Source of the DNA: an uncultured Verrucomicrobiota bacterium
GTDB lineage: Bacteria; Verrucomicrobiota; Verrucomicrobiia; Limisphaerales; JADLHS01
Direction of reading: 5' to 3'
Length of the DNA: 8,253 bases
Assembly (NCBI GenBank): GCA_937894935.1
Contig: CALAYC010000091.1
Location: forward strand, 1 to 8,253
The notes below the pieces were generated by a model. It was not told the DNA's origin, searched no databases, and was given only the letters and a program-made list of their open reading frames with translations. The position numbers and the translations under genes are program-made. The first letter of the stretch is position 1. Every line of letters starts with the position of its first letter. Positions 1 to 6,934 of this stretch are shown here, piece after piece.

Positions 1-1128
1 CTCCGTCAGGCCGCCCAGAACGACGCGAAAAACTTGCAGGACACGAGCGACGACTTACTCACACAAGGACGCTTGCGACAGATCGTTTATGATCGACTGC
101 GCGAAGGTCGTCGCGCCGGACGAAATTCTCTCGAAGTCAGCGCGGATTTATTGCGCGAAGGTTTTTCCTCCGAAGCCAACAATCTTGAAACTCGAGCGCG
201 ACAAAGCATCAACGACCTGCGCAGCGGTTTGGAACGCGCCGCCGAAAGCGTATTAGGCGACGATACCGAAGCATTGCGTTTGGCGCGCAGCGAATTGGAA
301 GATTTGAGCCGCCAATTGGAACGCGAACTGGCCGAGGCCCAACGCGGAGCAAATACCAATCGAGTCGGTAGTGCTCCAGGCAGCGCGGCAGAACGCCTCG
401 CTTCCGGCCCGTCCACCAACTCGCCTTCCGGCGATAACGGACAACAAGCGAATGCCTCAGGCGAGCGCGGCGGACAGCAGCAGGCGCAAAATCAACTTGC
501 CCAAGGTCGCGGACAATCCGGCGACCAACAGAATCAATCAGGCGACTCATCAAACGATTCCGCCCAACCCGGCAGTCTCGCCGGCGGCCAAGGTCAAGCA
601 GTCAGCAATAATTCACCGGAACGCCGATCTCCAGATCGACTAAACGATGAAGCCTCGGCTGACGCCTCTGCCAATCAACGTTCCGGCGGAGCGCGTGGTG
701 GCGGTGGTTCATTTCTCGATCAGTTTGGCGGAAACGATGGTAGTCCGTTTCTCGGCGGTCCGATTACCGGTCCGCAATATTCACAGTGGACGGATCGTCT
801 GCGCGACGTGGAAGAAATGTTGGACCTGCCGGAGTTACGCTCGGAGGTGGCACGTATTCGGGATCGCGCCCGCGAAATTCGACAGGACTATCGTCGCAAC
901 GTCGCTGAACCGCGCTGGGACCTGGTGCAAATGCAGATTGCTGCTCCGCTCGCTGAATTACGCACCCGCATCGGCGAAGAACTCGCGCGCCGACAATCGA
1001 AAGAAGCACTCGTGCCGATTGATCGCGATCCCGTGCCGACGCGTTACTCCGAACTGGTGCGACGCTACTATGAAGAATTGGGGCGGAGCGAAACGTCGCG
1101 CGCTCCGGCGACCGGAGGCGGAAGATAA
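1..1128 (+). CDS. C-terminal part of a coiled-coil/low-complexity protein (5' end outside the window)
   Basis: The reading frame is open from base 1 (Leu-Arg-Gln-Ala-Ala...) to TAA at 1126-1128, giving 375 visible residues. The TTG at 34 is probably internal. Roughly residues 1-115 are charged and helical (Arg/Glu/Leu-rich, likely coiled coil). Residues about 115-255 are a Gly/Ser/Asn/Gln-rich, disordered-looking linker. The last 120 residues are again helical and Arg/Glu-rich, with a PIDRDPVP stretch followed by an RRYYEELG motif near the end. No membrane segment is visible in this part. The next gene begins at the base right after the stop, so they are almost certainly co-transcribed and translationally coupled. 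Large coiled-coil proteins of this kind (DUF4175-like) are known beside MoxR/DUF58/VWA genes in PVC bacteria. That family assignment is from memory of context and layout, not from a domain hit. Molecular function unknown. Confidence 0.72.
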   Translation, partial: LRQAAQNDAKNLQDTSDDLLTQGRLRQIVYDRLREGRRAGRNSLEVSADLLREGFSSEANNLETRARQSINDLRSGLERAAESVLGDDTEALRLARSELEDLSRQLERELAEAQRGANTNRVGSAPGSAAERLASGPSTNSPSGDNGQQANASGERGGQQQAQNQLAQGRGQSGDQQNQSGDSSNDSAQPGSLAGGQGQAVSNNSPERRSPDRLNDEASADASANQRSGGARGGGGSFLDQFGGNDGSPFLGGPITGPQYSQWTDRLRDVEEMLDLPELRSEVARIRDRAREIRQDYRRNVAEPRWDLVQMQIAAPLAELRTRIGEELARRQSKEALVPIDRDPVPTRYSELVRRYYEELGRSETSRAPATGGGR

Positions 1129-3495
1129 ATGTCTGCGTTTGCACTCGCCGCCATCATTATTTCCGGACGCGACTGGCTGTGGCCTGTCGTTGGATTCTGC
1201 GGCATTGCTCTGCTTCTGCTCGCGTGGACGTATCTGCGCGCTCCCACCAACAAACTCGTCCGCGCCAGTTGCGCGTTTCTGAAATTACTCGGTTTCACCG
1301 CACTGCTCGCGTGTTTGCTTGAACCGCTCTGGACCACCCAACGCGCCAAACCCGGCGCAAACTTCTTCGCCATTGTCGCCGACAACAGTCAGGGCATGAA
1401 CATCAAGGACCGCGACGCGACTCTTTCCCGCGGCCGCGTATTGACAAACCTGCTCACGCGCGCGCCCGACAACTGGCAGGACACGCTGGAGAGAAATTTT
1501 CAGGTGCGCCGCTACGTTTTCGATTCGCGTTTGCAAAGCACGAAAGATTTTTCCGAACTCGAGTTTGACGGTCGCGCGTCGTCGTTAGGCGCAGCCTTGC
1601 GCACGCTCAGCGAACGTTTTCGCGGTCAACCACTGGCCGGCGTGCTGTTGCTCACGGATGGCAACGCGACTGACTTGCCCAGCGGTAAAATAGACCTCGC
1701 CGGATTGCCACCCGTTTTTCCGGTCGTGCTCGGACGCGATGAAACGATTCAGGACGTCGCGATTCAAAAAATTTCCGTGAGCCAGACCGCGTTCGAAGAC
1801 CAACCGGTCACCGTCACCGCCGAAGTGGTTGCCGGCGGATACAACGGTCGCGTGCTGACCGCTCAATTGCTCGACCAGAACGACGCCGTCATTCAGGAAT
1901 TGAATCAACGCGCCACACGCAATGCCGAAACGTTCCGCTTCCAACTGCGCCCTGAGCAAAGCGGTGTTTCGTTCTATCGCGTCCGCGTCGCGGCGAAAGA
2001 CGAACTCGGACAATTCACGCCGCCGCAAAACTCAATCGAAGCCACCCTCGCCAACAACACGCAATACGTCGTCGTGGATCGCGGCAAAGGTCCGTATCGG
2101 ATTCTCTACGTCAGCGGTCGGCCCAATTGGGAATTCAAGTTTCTGAATCGCGCGTTGGCAGAAGACGACCAGATTGAACTGGTCGGTTTGATTCGCGTCG
2201 CCAAACGCGAGAAAGGGTTCGGCCAGTTTGAATTTCGCAGTCGCCCGGGCGAATCCGCCAACCCGCTCTTCCGCGGTTTTGATCGCACGACCGAAACCAC
2301 CGAAGGTTACGATGAACCGGTGTTGGTTCGTTTGCACACCAAGGACGCGACCGAACTCGCCGGGGGTTTTCCGAAAACCGCCGACATTTTATTCGGTTAT
2401 CACGCCGTGATTCTCGATGATCTTGAAGCCGAGTTTTTCACGCGCGACCAGATGACGCTGTTGCAGAAATTCGTTTCCGAACGCGGCGGCGGATTGTTGA
2501 CGCTCGGCGGCGCGGAATCGTTTCGCGAAGGCAAGTATCAACACACGCCCGTCGGCGAAATGCTTCCGGTGTATCTCGATGTTTCCCGCGAAACGTCCCC
2601 GGTCGGTAATCTGCGTCTGAGTCTCACCCGCGAAGGCTGGTTGCAACCGTGGGCACGATTGCGCGACAACGAAGCGAGCGAACGCACGCGTTTGACCGAG
2701 ATGCCCGCGTTGCAGGTGTTGAATCAGGTGCGCGACATCAAACCCGGCGCGAGTGTGATTGCCGAAGCACTCGACAATCGCGGCACAAAACATCCCGCCC
2801 TGGTCGCGCAACGCTTCGGCCATGGCCGCGTCGGCGCGCTGTTGGTTGGCGATCTCTGGCGCTGGGGTTTGCGCGATGAAGCGATGCGGCGCGATCAGGA
2901 CAAAGCGTGGCGACAGATGATTCGATGGCTGATTGCGGATGTGCCGTCACGCATTGAATTCACGGCTGAACCTGTGCGAGACGATGCGAATCAGGCCCTC
3001 GCATTGCGCGTTCGCGCGCGCGACAAGGAATTCAAGCCGCTCGACAACGCCACTGTGAAATTTTCCGTAACGCCAGTTGGTCCCAACGACGCCATTCGCC
3101 TCAACGCCGAACCGGCACTCAGCGAACCGGGGCTTTACGTGGCGCAATTCATTCCGCGCGCTCCGGGCGGTTATCTCGCGGAAGCTGTCGTAACTGATGC
3201 AAACGGCATTGAAACCGGTCGCGCTCAGATTGGTTGGGCAGCCGATCCGGCGGCGGAAGAATTCCGGTCGCTGAAACCCAATCGCGCTTTGCTTGAAAAC
3301 ATCGCACGCCAAACCGGCGGCGAAATCGTTTCTGCGAACGATCTGGCTGCGTTCGCGGAAAAGTTGCCAAGTCGCAATGCGCCTATCACCGAAACCGTCA
3401 CGACACCTCTGTGGCACAAACCATTCGTCTTCGCTCTGGCGCTGGCGTGTTTCATTTCAGAATGGGGATTGCGACGTTGGAAAGGAATGGCGTGA
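1129..3495 (+). CDS. Membrane-anchored VWA-like / GATase1-like periplasmic protein
   Basis: 788 residues. ATG directly follows the upstream TAA, with GGAGG at 1114-1118, 10 bases before it. Membrane helices are predicted by eye at about 16-36, 47-66 and 764-780. The loop between helices 1 and 2 is positive (RAPTNKLVR) and the tail after helix 3 is RRWKG, so by the positive-inside rule the large middle part is periplasmic. Residues about 78-205 look like a von Willebrand A fold with a degenerate metal site (DNSQGM at 85-90 instead of DxSxS, but TDG at 176-178). An Ig-like stretch follows (about 210-315), then a glutamine-amidotransferase-like fold (about 324-600: YVSGRPNWEFKFLNRAL, GGGLLTLGGAESFREGKY, GHGRVGALLVGDLWRWG), then another beta-rich domain (605-700). 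No Cys is at the elbow position (TLGGAESF), so amidotransferase activity is unlikely. Related large VWA/GATase proteins occur in PVC MoxR operons. A scaffolding role in the envelope is inference. Confidence 0.85.
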   Translation: MSAFALAAIIISGRDWLWPVVGFCGIALLLLAWTYLRAPTNKLVRASCAFLKLLGFTALLACLLEPLWTTQRAKPGANFFAIVADNSQGMNIKDRDATLSRGRVLTNLLTRAPDNWQDTLERNFQVRRYVFDSRLQSTKDFSELEFDGRASSLGAALRTLSERFRGQPLAGVLLLTDGNATDLPSGKIDLAGLPPVFPVVLGRDETIQDVAIQKISVSQTAFEDQPVTVTAEVVAGGYNGRVLTAQLLDQNDAVIQELNQRATRNAETFRFQLRPEQSGVSFYRVRVAAKDELGQFTPPQNSIEATLANNTQYVVVDRGKGPYRILYVSGRPNWEFKFLNRALAEDDQIELVGLIRVAKREKGFGQFEFRSRPGESANPLFRGFDRTTETTEGYDEPVLVRLHTKDATELAGGFPKTADILFGYHAVILDDLEAEFFTRDQMTLLQKFVSERGGGLLTLGGAESFREGKYQHTPVGEMLPVYLDVSRETSPVGNLRLSLTREGWLQPWARLRDNEASERTRLTEMPALQVLNQVRDIKPGASVIAEALDNRGTKHPALVAQRFGHGRVGALLVGDLWRWGLRDEAMRRDQDKAWRQMIRWLIADVPSRIEFTAEPVRDDANQALALRVRARDKEFKPLDNATVKFSVTPVGPNDAIRLNAEPALSEPGLYVAQFIPRAPGGYLAEAVVTDANGIETGRAQIGWAADPAAEEFRSLKPNRALLENIARQTGGEIVSANDLAAFAEKLPSRNAPITETVTTPLWHKPFVFALALACFISEWGLRRWKGMA
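3482..3486 (+). promoter_or_regulatory. Shine-Dalgarno AAGGA for the GTG start at 3492
   Basis: AAGGA lies inside the last codons of the VWA/GATase gene, 5 bases before GTG at 3492-3494. That GTG overlaps the upstream TGA stop (GTGA, 4-base overlap). This is the only good ribosome-binding site near the start of the next gene and is the main argument for the GTG start over the internal ATGs at 3561 and 3582. Confidence 0.5.
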
Positions 3496-4538
3496 ACAAA
3501 ACCTCGAATTTCAAATTTCAAATTTTGAACTTTGCAAAAGCCTTACGGCCGCCGCGAGGGATGTTGGGTTTTGGTCGTTGCATGTCGGACCTTTCAATTT
3601 CCCTGCTGCTCCTGTTAATCGCCCTGCCCGTTTACGCCAACAACGAAATCGCTCGTCCCACCGTCATCGTTGCGGTCGGAGCGCCGGGCGAAGAGGAATT
3701 CGCCAAGGAGTTTACGACCTGGGCGCAACAGTGGCAAAAAGCGGTTGAAACCGCCGAAGCCAAACTCGTCACGATCGGACTCGCGCCGACCAATGCCGCC
3801 ACCGACCTCGAATTGCTCAAAAACGTCATCACGAGCGAACCGACCAATTCGCTCGCGGAACTCTGGCTCGTACTCATCGGCCACGGCACGTTCGACGGCC
3901 AGGAAGCGAAATTCAATCTGCGCGGGCCGGACCTCGCCGCGACTGAACTCGCCGATTGGCTGAAACCTTTTCGCCGTCCGCTGGTCGTCATCAACTGCGC
4001 TTCCGCCAGCAGTGTATTTTTGAACAAACTCAGCGCGCCAAATCGCGTGGTGATCACCGCCACTCGCAGCGGTTACGAACAGAATTTTGCGCGCTTCGGG
4101 AAATTTATGGCAGAAGCGATTACGTCGCCCGAAGCAGATCTCGATAAGGACGGCCAAACTTCCGTATTGGAAGCTTTCATCATGGCATCGCGGCGGACCG
4201 GTGAATTTTACGAAACCGAAGGTCGGCTCGCGACCGAACACGCGTTGCTCGACGACAACGGCGACGGTCTCGGCACGCCAGCGGATTTCTTTCGCGGCAT
4301 TCGCGCGGTGAAAAAGCCGGTGAGCGGCGGCAGCGTTGACGGTGTTCGCGCGCATCAGATTCATCTCGTCCGCAGCGCGGCGGAACAGCAATTAACGCCT
4401 GAAACTCGTGCGCGGCGCGATGAATTGGAAGCCGCCGTGGCAAAATTGCGCGACAGCAAAACGCAACTTTCCGAAGCGGAATATTATCGTCGTCTGGAGA
4501 ATCTTCTCCGCGAACTGGCGCAACTTTATGAGCAATGA
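3492..4538 (+). CDS. Exported caspase/legumain-like (clan CD) protein with EF-hand-type loops
   Basis: 348 residues from GTG, which overlaps the upstream stop by 4 bases and has AAGGA in front. ATGs at 3561 and 3582 are alternatives that place a signal peptide (LSISLLLLLIALPVYA, cleavage after Ala-Asn-like site) nearer the N-terminus; the 3582 start has no basic residue before the hydrophobic core, which argues against it. Residues 124-132 read LWLVLIGHG and 164-174 read LVVINCASASS: a strand-His-Gly and strand-Asn-Cys arrangement as in clan CD peptidases (caspase, legumain), with His131 and Cys169 as the candidate dyad. DLDKDGQTSVLE (216-227) fits a canonical calcium-binding EF loop, and DDNGDGLGTPAD (254-265) is a second, less regular one. 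About 304-348 is a coiled coil. Likely periplasmic and working with the preceding membrane protein. Peptidase activity and substrate are not shown; it could be a pseudo-enzyme. Confidence 0.75.
   Translation: MNKTSNFKFQILNFAKALRPPRGMLGFGRCMSDLSISLLLLLIALPVYANNEIARPTVIVAVGAPGEEEFAKEFTTWAQQWQKAVETAEAKLVTIGLAPTNAATDLELLKNVITSEPTNSLAELWLVLIGHGTFDGQEAKFNLRGPDLAATELADWLKPFRRPLVVINCASASSVFLNKLSAPNRVVITATRSGYEQNFARFGKFMAEAITSPEADLDKDGQTSVLEAFIMASRRTGEFYETEGRLATEHALLDDNGDGLGTPADFFRGIRAVKKPVSGGSVDGVRAHQIHLVRSAAEQQLTPETRARRDELEAAVAKLRDSKTQLSEAEYYRRLENLLRELAQLYEQ
3506..3529. repeat. AT-rich short tandem repeat with internal dyad
   Basis: Three near-identical 7-base units (GAATTTC, AAATTTC, AAATTTT) run from 3506 to 3526. 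TTCAAA (3517-3522) and TTTGAA (3524-3529) form a perfect 6-bp dyad around one T. The stretch is strikingly AT-rich against its GC-rich surroundings and lies just after the stop of the VWA/GATase gene. If the downstream gene starts at 3492, it is translated as an odd Asn-Phe-Lys-Phe-Gln segment. It looks like an intergenic repeat rather than protein-selected sequence. Confidence 0.6.
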
Positions 4539-4593
4539 GCGGAGTTTCGCCCCGTTCCCCGCCGACCGCGCCAATCACGAAATCTTCCAGTAA

Positions 4594-4657
4594 CCGCCGG
4601 AGTAACGAGGTGGACGGGCGAAAAAATTCAGGCATTTCCGCCTCCTCACGTCGGCGG
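4594..4657. repeat. Long imperfect hairpin / palindromic intergenic repeat
   Basis: CCGCCG (4594-4599) pairs with CGGCGG (4652-4657). Inside, 4602-4614 (GTAACGAGGTGGA) pairs with 4637-4649 (TCCGCCTCCTCAC) with only two mismatches and one G-U. I count 17 Watson-Crick and two G-U pairs in 21 positions, with a 22-base loop. It sits in the 300-base gap between the caspase-like gene and icd. No T-tract follows directly, so it is not a classical intrinsic terminator; it may be a dispersed palindromic repeat or a processing/3'-stability structure. Otherwise the gap holds no ORF with coding character. Confidence 0.6.
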
Positions 4658-4705
4658 CTACAGTTCCGGCGGAATTTTAAAACCACCTCCAATCAAACTC
4701 CCTTT

Positions 4706-4729
4706 CGCGATAATTCGCGCCATTGGCGC
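4706..4729. promoter_or_regulatory. Two overlapping small dyads upstream of icd
   Basis: CGCGA-TAAT-TCGCG (4706-4719) is a perfect 5-bp inverted repeat, and GCGCCA-T-TGGCGC (4717-4729) is a perfect 6-bp one overlapping it. They lie about 110 bases before the icd ATG. They could be operator half-sites or chance in GC-rich DNA. Nearer the gene, TATCAT at 4814-4819 resembles a -10 box but has no convincing -35 at normal spacing. Confidence 0.25.
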
Positions 4730-4838
4730 TCGATTCACCCGAATTGGCCGTTTTCTTTCCTTGATTTCGCGCGCCGGGAATTCAACTCTGTCGCCCGCAT
4801 TTTAACTGTTATTTATCATTTAGACCCGGAATAGAATT

Positions 4839-6107
4839 ATGGCCTACAAAGACGTGACACCGCCCGCCGGCGGCAAAATTTCCATCAAAGCCGGAAAACT
4901 CAATGTGCCGGATAATCCCATCATCCCGTTCATTCGCGGCGACGGCACCGGACCGGACATCTGGGCGGCGAGCGTGCGCGTGTTTGATGCGGCCGTGGAA
5001 AAAGCGTACGGCAGCAAACGCAAAATCGCATGGTTCGAAGTGTTCGCCGGCGAAGCGTCGAAAAATAAATTCGACAACTGGTTGCCCGATGACACCGTCG
5101 AAGCATTCAAAGAATTTCTCGTCGGCATCAAAGGCCCGCTCACCACGCCCGTCGGTGGCGGCATTCGTTCGTTGAACGTCGCGTTGCGCCAGATGCTCGA
5201 CCTCTACGTGTGCTTGCGCCCGGTGCAATGGTTCACCGGCGTTCCGTCTCCAGTCAAACATCCCGAGAAAGTGAACATGGTCATCTTCCGCGAGAACACG
5301 GAAGATATTTACGCGGGCATCGATTATCAGGCCGGCTCGGTTGAAGCGAAGAAAGTTTTGGAATTGCTGCAGAAGGAACTGCCGTCCGCGTTCAAGAAGA
5401 TTCGCTTCGGCGCGGAAGCGATTGACACCGTCGGCATCGGCATCAAGCCCGTCAGCAAACCGGGCACAGAACGTCTGGTGCGCTCGGCCATCGAATATGC
5501 GATTGCGAACCAGCGCAAGAGCGTCACGATTGTCCACAAGGGCAACATCATGAAGTTCACCGAAGGCGCGTTCCGCGATTGGGGCTACGAACTCGCCAAA
5601 CGCGAATTCGGCGCGGTGGAAATTGATGGCGGTCCGTGGTGCAAAATTCCCGAAGGCAAACCCGGCGCAGGCATCGTTATCAAAGACGCCATCGCCGACA
5701 TCACGTTGCAACAGGTGCTCACCCGCCCGACGGATTTCGATGTCATCGCGACGTTGAATCTCAACGGCGATTATCTCAGCGACGCGCTCGCGGCTCAGGT
5801 CGGCGGCATCGGCATCGCCCCCGGCGGCAATATCAATTACATCAGCGGTCACGCCATTTTCGAAGCCACACACGGCACTGCGCCGAAGTACGCCAACAAA
5901 GACGTCGTCAATCCCGGCTCAGTGGTTTTGAGCGGCGAAATGATGCTGCGTTACCTCGGTTGGACCGAAGCGGCGGATTTGATCCTCAAGGGATTGAACG
6001 GCGCCATCGGTTCGAAGAAAGTCACCTACGACTTCGCTCGTCTGATGGACGGCGCAACGGAAATCAAGTGCTCGGCGTTCGGCGACAACATCATCGCCCA
6101 CATGTAA
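4839..6107 (+). CDS. icd: NADP-dependent isocitrate dehydrogenase
   Basis: Converts isocitrate to 2-oxoglutarate and CO2 with reduction of NADP, a TCA-cycle step in the cytoplasm. 422 residues, close to the 416 of the E. coli enzyme, with the ATG preceded by GGA at 8 bases. The isocitrate-binding stretch is TPVGGGIRSLNVALRQ; Ser111 is the equivalent of E. coli Ser113, the substrate-binding and phosphorylation site. Arg117, Arg127, Arg151 (FREN), Tyr158 (EDIYAG) and Lys234 (VHKGNIMKFTEGAF) match catalytic or binding residues. Asp311 and Asp315 (NLNGDYLSDALAAQ) are metal ligands. Lys350-Tyr351 (HGTAPKY) and Tyr397/Arg401 (TYDFARL) match the E. coli NADP-specificity residues, so NADP rather than NAD is predicted. 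The gene stands alone, with a 300-base leader gap and its own terminator. No isocitrate dehydrogenase kinase/phosphatase gene is in the window. Confidence 0.97.
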   Translation: MAYKDVTPPAGGKISIKAGKLNVPDNPIIPFIRGDGTGPDIWAASVRVFDAAVEKAYGSKRKIAWFEVFAGEASKNKFDNWLPDDTVEAFKEFLVGIKGPLTTPVGGGIRSLNVALRQMLDLYVCLRPVQWFTGVPSPVKHPEKVNMVIFRENTEDIYAGIDYQAGSVEAKKVLELLQKELPSAFKKIRFGAEAIDTVGIGIKPVSKPGTERLVRSAIEYAIANQRKSVTIVHKGNIMKFTEGAFRDWGYELAKREFGAVEIDGGPWCKIPEGKPGAGIVIKDAIADITLQQVLTRPTDFDVIATLNLNGDYLSDALAAQVGGIGIAPGGNINYISGHAIFEATHGTAPKYANKDVVNPGSVVLSGEMMLRYLGWTEAADLILKGLNGAIGSKKVTYDFARLMDGATEIKCSAFGDNIIAHM

Positions 6108-6127
6108 TCGAGCAGAGCTTCAAACGA

Positions 6128-6156
6128 GCGGACGGGACGCACCCGTCCGCTTTTTT
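6128..6156 (+). terminator. Rho-independent terminator of icd
   Basis: A perfect 9-bp GC-rich stem, GCGGACGGG (6128-6136) with CCCGTCCGC (6142-6150), closes a 5-base loop and is followed immediately by six T residues (6151-6156). It begins 20 bases after the icd stop codon. Confidence 0.93.
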
Positions 6157-6196
6157 GTGCCAGCTTTTCCGCGAAAAATCATTCATTGTTCCCACC

Positions 6197-6493
6197 GTGA
6201 AATTAACCAACGCGCAAATCCGCGAATTCAAAGCCCGCGGCCAACTTTTGAAGCCCACGTTGAAAGTCGGCAAAGAAGGTCTCTCACCGCAGTTTCTCGC
6301 CGCACTGGATGAGGCCTTGAAACACAACGAACTGCTCAAAGTGAAATTCGCCGATCTGAAGGAGCAGAAAAAAGAACTCGCACCGCAGCTTGCAGAAAAG
6401 ACCGGCAGCCAGTTGATTATGCGCGTCGGCAACGTCGCCCTGCTCTATCGCCCGAAACCGACTGCTGAAGAAGCCACTGCGGAGAACGTCTGA
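6197..6493 (+). CDS. yhbY: YhbY/CRS1 family RNA-binding protein
   Basis: 98 residues from GTG, close to the 97 of E. coli YhbY. The family's features are in order: a helical N-terminus (KLTNAQIREFKARG), LLKPTLKVGKEGLS with the Gly-x-x-Gly RNA-binding loop at the GKEG position, a central LDEALKHNELLKVKFAD matching the family's AL-x-HELIKVK stretch, then a helix (ELAPQLAEKTGSQLI) and the closing strand MRVGNVALLYRP. In E. coli the protein binds the pre-50S ribosome and aids assembly; the same role here is inferred. There is no good Shine-Dalgarno before the GTG; the frame stays open upstream through the icd terminator, but no other standard start codon fits the family length. It lies 40 bases after the icd terminator T-tract, so it probably has its own promoter or depends on read-through. 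Confidence 0.92.
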   Translation: MKLTNAQIREFKARGQLLKPTLKVGKEGLSPQFLAALDEALKHNELLKVKFADLKEQKKELAPQLAEKTGSQLIMRVGNVALLYRPKPTAEEATAENV

Positions 6494-6542
6494 TTGGGTC
6501 TCGAGCCAACCGAGATAATTCCATTTCCACGCAATTCAAAAC

Positions 6543-6571
6543 TTGCCAAACGGAAACTGAACGCGTTGAAT
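6543..6571 (+). promoter_or_regulatory. Possible promoter of the tRNA-Phe gene
   Basis: TTGCCA (6543-6548) and TTGAAT (6566-6571) are separated by 17 bases and resemble sigma-70 -35 and -10 boxes, ending 14 bases before the mature tRNA 5' end. The match is only moderate (4 of 6 at both boxes), so this is tentative. Confidence 0.3.
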
Positions 6572-6585
6572 ATGCGTCCTTCTGA

Positions 6586-6661
<76 letters not shown>

Positions 6662-6744
6662 CCTTTCACCAGACTCTTACGTCAACGAAGATGCGATGCC
6701 GATGACTTTTTCCGAGCATGCCGTACTCGTCAGCTCAAAGCTTC

Positions 6745-6919
6745 CGTAAAGGGGCAGTCCTCACTATTGCAGTGGTTTCGTTTGGTGATGATTTTCTGGT
6801 GGCGATTCAGTTTGCTCGCTTTCTTGAAGCCATCAGCCGTTGATGTCATCCCCCCGGCATGGCCAGCCTTCTACCTGCGCCCCAATTCAGTGCCAATAGT
6901 GAGGTCTGCCCCCTTTACG
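6745..6919. mobile_element. 175-bp element with terminal inverted repeats (MITE-like or transposon remnant)
   Basis: The left arm 6745-6769 (starts CGTAAAGGGGCAG, ends CCTCACTATTG) is the reverse complement of the right arm 6894-6919 (starts CAATAGTGAGG, ends CTGCCCCCTTTACG) apart from one substitution and one extra C. The arms enclose about 124 bp. I read the internal DNA on the reverse strand and see no stretch recognisable as a transposase, with stops in two of the three frames. No clear target-site duplication is visible at the flanks. The right end lies only 15 bases beyond the stop codon of the convergent receptor gene. A paired RNA of this region could also act as a bidirectional transcription end between the tRNA and the receptor gene. 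The gap 6662-6934 contains no other recognisable gene. Confidence 0.65.
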
Positions 6920-6934
6920 ATTGCCGTCTGGCGA

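Noticed and set aside
3615..4391. A 258-codon reverse-strand frame across the caspase-like gene
   Set aside because: It is antisense to a gene with clear motifs and a signal peptide and shows no domain-like pattern of its own.
4535..4834. A 99-codon forward frame in the gap before icd
   Set aside because: It crosses the long hairpin, has no ribosome-binding site or recognisable domain, and its composition looks non-coding.
4809..5873. A 354-codon open frame on the reverse strand across icd
   Set aside because: It is fully antisense to the strongly conserved icd gene and its translation is Ala/Arg/Asp-rich without any recognisable motif; it is a shadow of GC-biased codon use.
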